Assembly: GCA_016875255.1 (NCBI GenBank)
Contig: VGRU01000214.1
Location: forward strand, 1-6,215
Source of the DNA: Deltaproteobacteria bacterium
Lineage (GTDB): Bacteria > Desulfobacterota > BSN033 > UBA1163
DNA: 6,215 nucleotides
Direction: 5' to 3'
The notes under the pieces were generated by a model, which saw nothing but the letters and a program-made list of their open reading frames with translations, did no database searches and was not told where the DNA came from. The first letter of the stretch is position 1. Each line of letters starts with the position of its first letter. Shown piece after piece: positions 5,272 through 6,215 of this stretch. The translations under genes and the position numbers were made by a program.

Positions 5272-5922
5272 ATGCAAGGCAATCCCTTTTATTTTTACAC
5301 ATCATCCAATTTAGTCGAGTTGACCGGGGAGAAGGCCAATACCTTAGAGGAGCTGGTTACTCTTTTGAGGCGATGCACCGGCTCTGCAATTTTTTATCAT
5401 GTCTTTCAAAGTTATCGGGAACGACACTTTGCTATCGAAAGGTACCATTCTGATTTTTCCCAGTGGATTTCAGCCTCCCTCGATGAAGAAGCTCTCGCAG
5501 AAAGATTAGGCGCTCTGGATGTCAGGGATTATACCTCCCTTCGGGCTTTGAGGGAATCGATCATAGCTATCGTTGAGGATCATTTTCGAAAATATCCTCA
5601 AAGCGGGTATCGCCAGGGCAAGACTCCTTTTTTCTTCTGTCAATCGGTCAGCGTTGTGATGCCTACGCATTATGTCGCATGGAATTTAGAAGATTTCTGT
5701 CAAATCATCGGGAAGATTGGAATTCGATCCATCCATTATCACTTAATCGAAGCCAGGCTCCGGTTGGGAATCCACACCAATGATTTCTCTCACTGGTTCC
5801 GGGACAGTTTAAGAAAAGAGAGGGTTGCTCAACGGATCGAGGGCATTGATATTTATCTTCACACGTTGGAAGAGATTCGGAAGATCATTCTTCAACATAT
5901 CGAAGAGGAGATGAAATCTTAA
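5272..5922 (+). CDS. DUF5752-like protein with internal duplication, trehalose-operon associated
   Basis: A 216-residue soluble protein of unknown function that I relate to the DUF5752 family, which I recall beside trehalose/glycosyltransferase genes. It consists of two similar halves, about residues 5-104 and 119-212. Matching landmarks: FYFYTSS (6-12) with FFFCQSV (120-126); SAIFYHVF (38-45) with RSIHYHLI (152-159); DFSQWISASL (61-70) with DFSHWFRDSL (171-180); AERLGALD (76-83) with AQRIEGID (186-193). The second half lacks about four residues between the YH and DFS blocks. Repeated Tyr-His and Asp-Phe-Ser-x-Trp suggest a conserved binding or structural site. There is no signal peptide, membrane segment or known catalytic motif. 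AAGGTG (5255-5260) lies a rather long 11 nt before the ATG, and no in-frame alternative exists upstream. Its stop overlaps the next start (TAATG). A role in trehalose synthesis or its regulation is inferred from context only. Confidence 0.82.
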   Translation: MQGNPFYFYTSSNLVELTGEKANTLEELVTLLRRCTGSAIFYHVFQSYRERHFAIERYHSDFSQWISASLDEEALAERLGALDVRDYTSLRALRESIIAIVEDHFRKYPQSGYRQGKTPFFFCQSVSVVMPTHYVAWNLEDFCQIIGKIGIRSIHYHLIEARLRLGIHTNDFSHWFRDSLRKERVAQRIEGIDIYLHTLEEIRKIILQHIEEEMKS

Positions 5923-6215
5923 TGCCATCGATCCGTTTAATGGATTACGAGCCGATCGTTGGTCTTCAGACCCTGGAGGAACTCTACCTTTTAGCAGAGG
6001 GCTTAAAGGGGAAACGGGTCAAGATGGTCAACTCCACCGCGGTCGGTGGAGGGGTTGCAGAGATTCTGCATCGGCTCGTCCCTTTGTTGAATGAGCTTGG
6101 CATTCAAACCCAGTGGGAAGTGATTAAAGGAGGAGAAGATTTTTTTGTTGTGACCAAAAAAATCCATAACACCCTTCACGGAGAACCCATTTCCTTTCCG
6201 ACGATGATGAAAGAG
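5922..6215 (+). CDS. treT: Trehalose glycosyltransferring synthase TreT-like, N-terminal part (3' end outside window)
   Basis: The first 98 codons of a gene still open at the right edge; the family is about 400 residues, so some three quarters is missing. TreT, a GT4 enzyme, joins NDP-glucose and glucose into trehalose, reversibly in some members. Recognisable from the TreT N-terminus: DYEPIVGLQTLEEL (8-21), LKGKRVKMVNSTAVGGGVAE (28-47, with the Ser-Thr-Ala and triple-Gly donor loop), ILHRLVPLLNELGI (48-61), QWEVIKGGEDFFVVTKKIHN (64-83) and the start of the following helix. The ATG overlaps the previous stop as TAATG, with AGGAG at 5906-5910, so translation is coupled. The C-terminal donor-binding motif (EX7E) is out of view; a related GT4 enzyme with another acceptor cannot be fully excluded, but the match to TreT is close. 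Confidence 0.88.
   Translation, partial: MPSIRLMDYEPIVGLQTLEELYLLAEGLKGKRVKMVNSTAVGGGVAEILHRLVPLLNELGIQTQWEVIKGGEDFFVVTKKIHNTLHGEPISFPTMMKE

Overview
This window looks like chromosomal DNA of moderate G+C from a Gram-negative-type bacterium. An NtrC-type two-component pair, a GT20 synthase with the FWHIPWPNPE motif, and an operon joining a DUF5752-like protein to a TreT-like synthase resemble what I associate with deltaproteobacterial (Desulfobacterota) or Nitrospirota-like lineages. That placement is inference from protein style; there is no rRNA or other phylogenetic marker here.

Layout. (1) 1-1558, + strand: the 3' end of a sensor histidine kinase gene overlaps by 8 bp a complete 450-codon sigma-54-dependent response regulator. 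(2) 1559-1765: a gene-poor gap with a 10-C homopolymer and what may be the C-terminal tail of a decayed unknown protein. (3) 1766-2381, - strand: a complete BrnT-like toxin / CopG-type antitoxin operon with an ATGA overlap, a near-consensus sigma-70 promoter (TTGACA-17-TATTAT) and an inverted repeat over that promoter. (4) 2382-3017: about 640 bp without a convincing gene. It holds a G+C-rich, strongly palindromic island (about 2435-2662), then an A+T-rich stretch with three spaced TTTGCC repeats and a good match to a sigma-54 promoter (2907-2923). (5) 3018-6215, + strand: a tight four-gene trehalose operon, otsA - otsB - DUF5752-like - treT-like, the last gene cut by the window edge.

How the parts may work together. 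OtsA makes trehalose 6-phosphate from a nucleotide-sugar and glucose 6-phosphate, and OtsB removes the phosphate. TreT joins NDP-glucose and free glucose directly to trehalose, reversibly in some family members. Two independent trehalose routes therefore sit in one transcription unit, with an uncharacterised, internally duplicated protein between them. The sigma-54 promoter candidate and the nearby sigma-54 activator suggest, without proving, that this two-component system controls trehalose production. The toxin-antitoxin pair, gene remnant and repeat-like island lie between regulator and operon, and read as a small accessory insertion zone.

Most worth checking: the sigma-54 promoter with its spaced repeats, the palindromic island, and the duplicated DUF5752-like protein in the trehalose operon.
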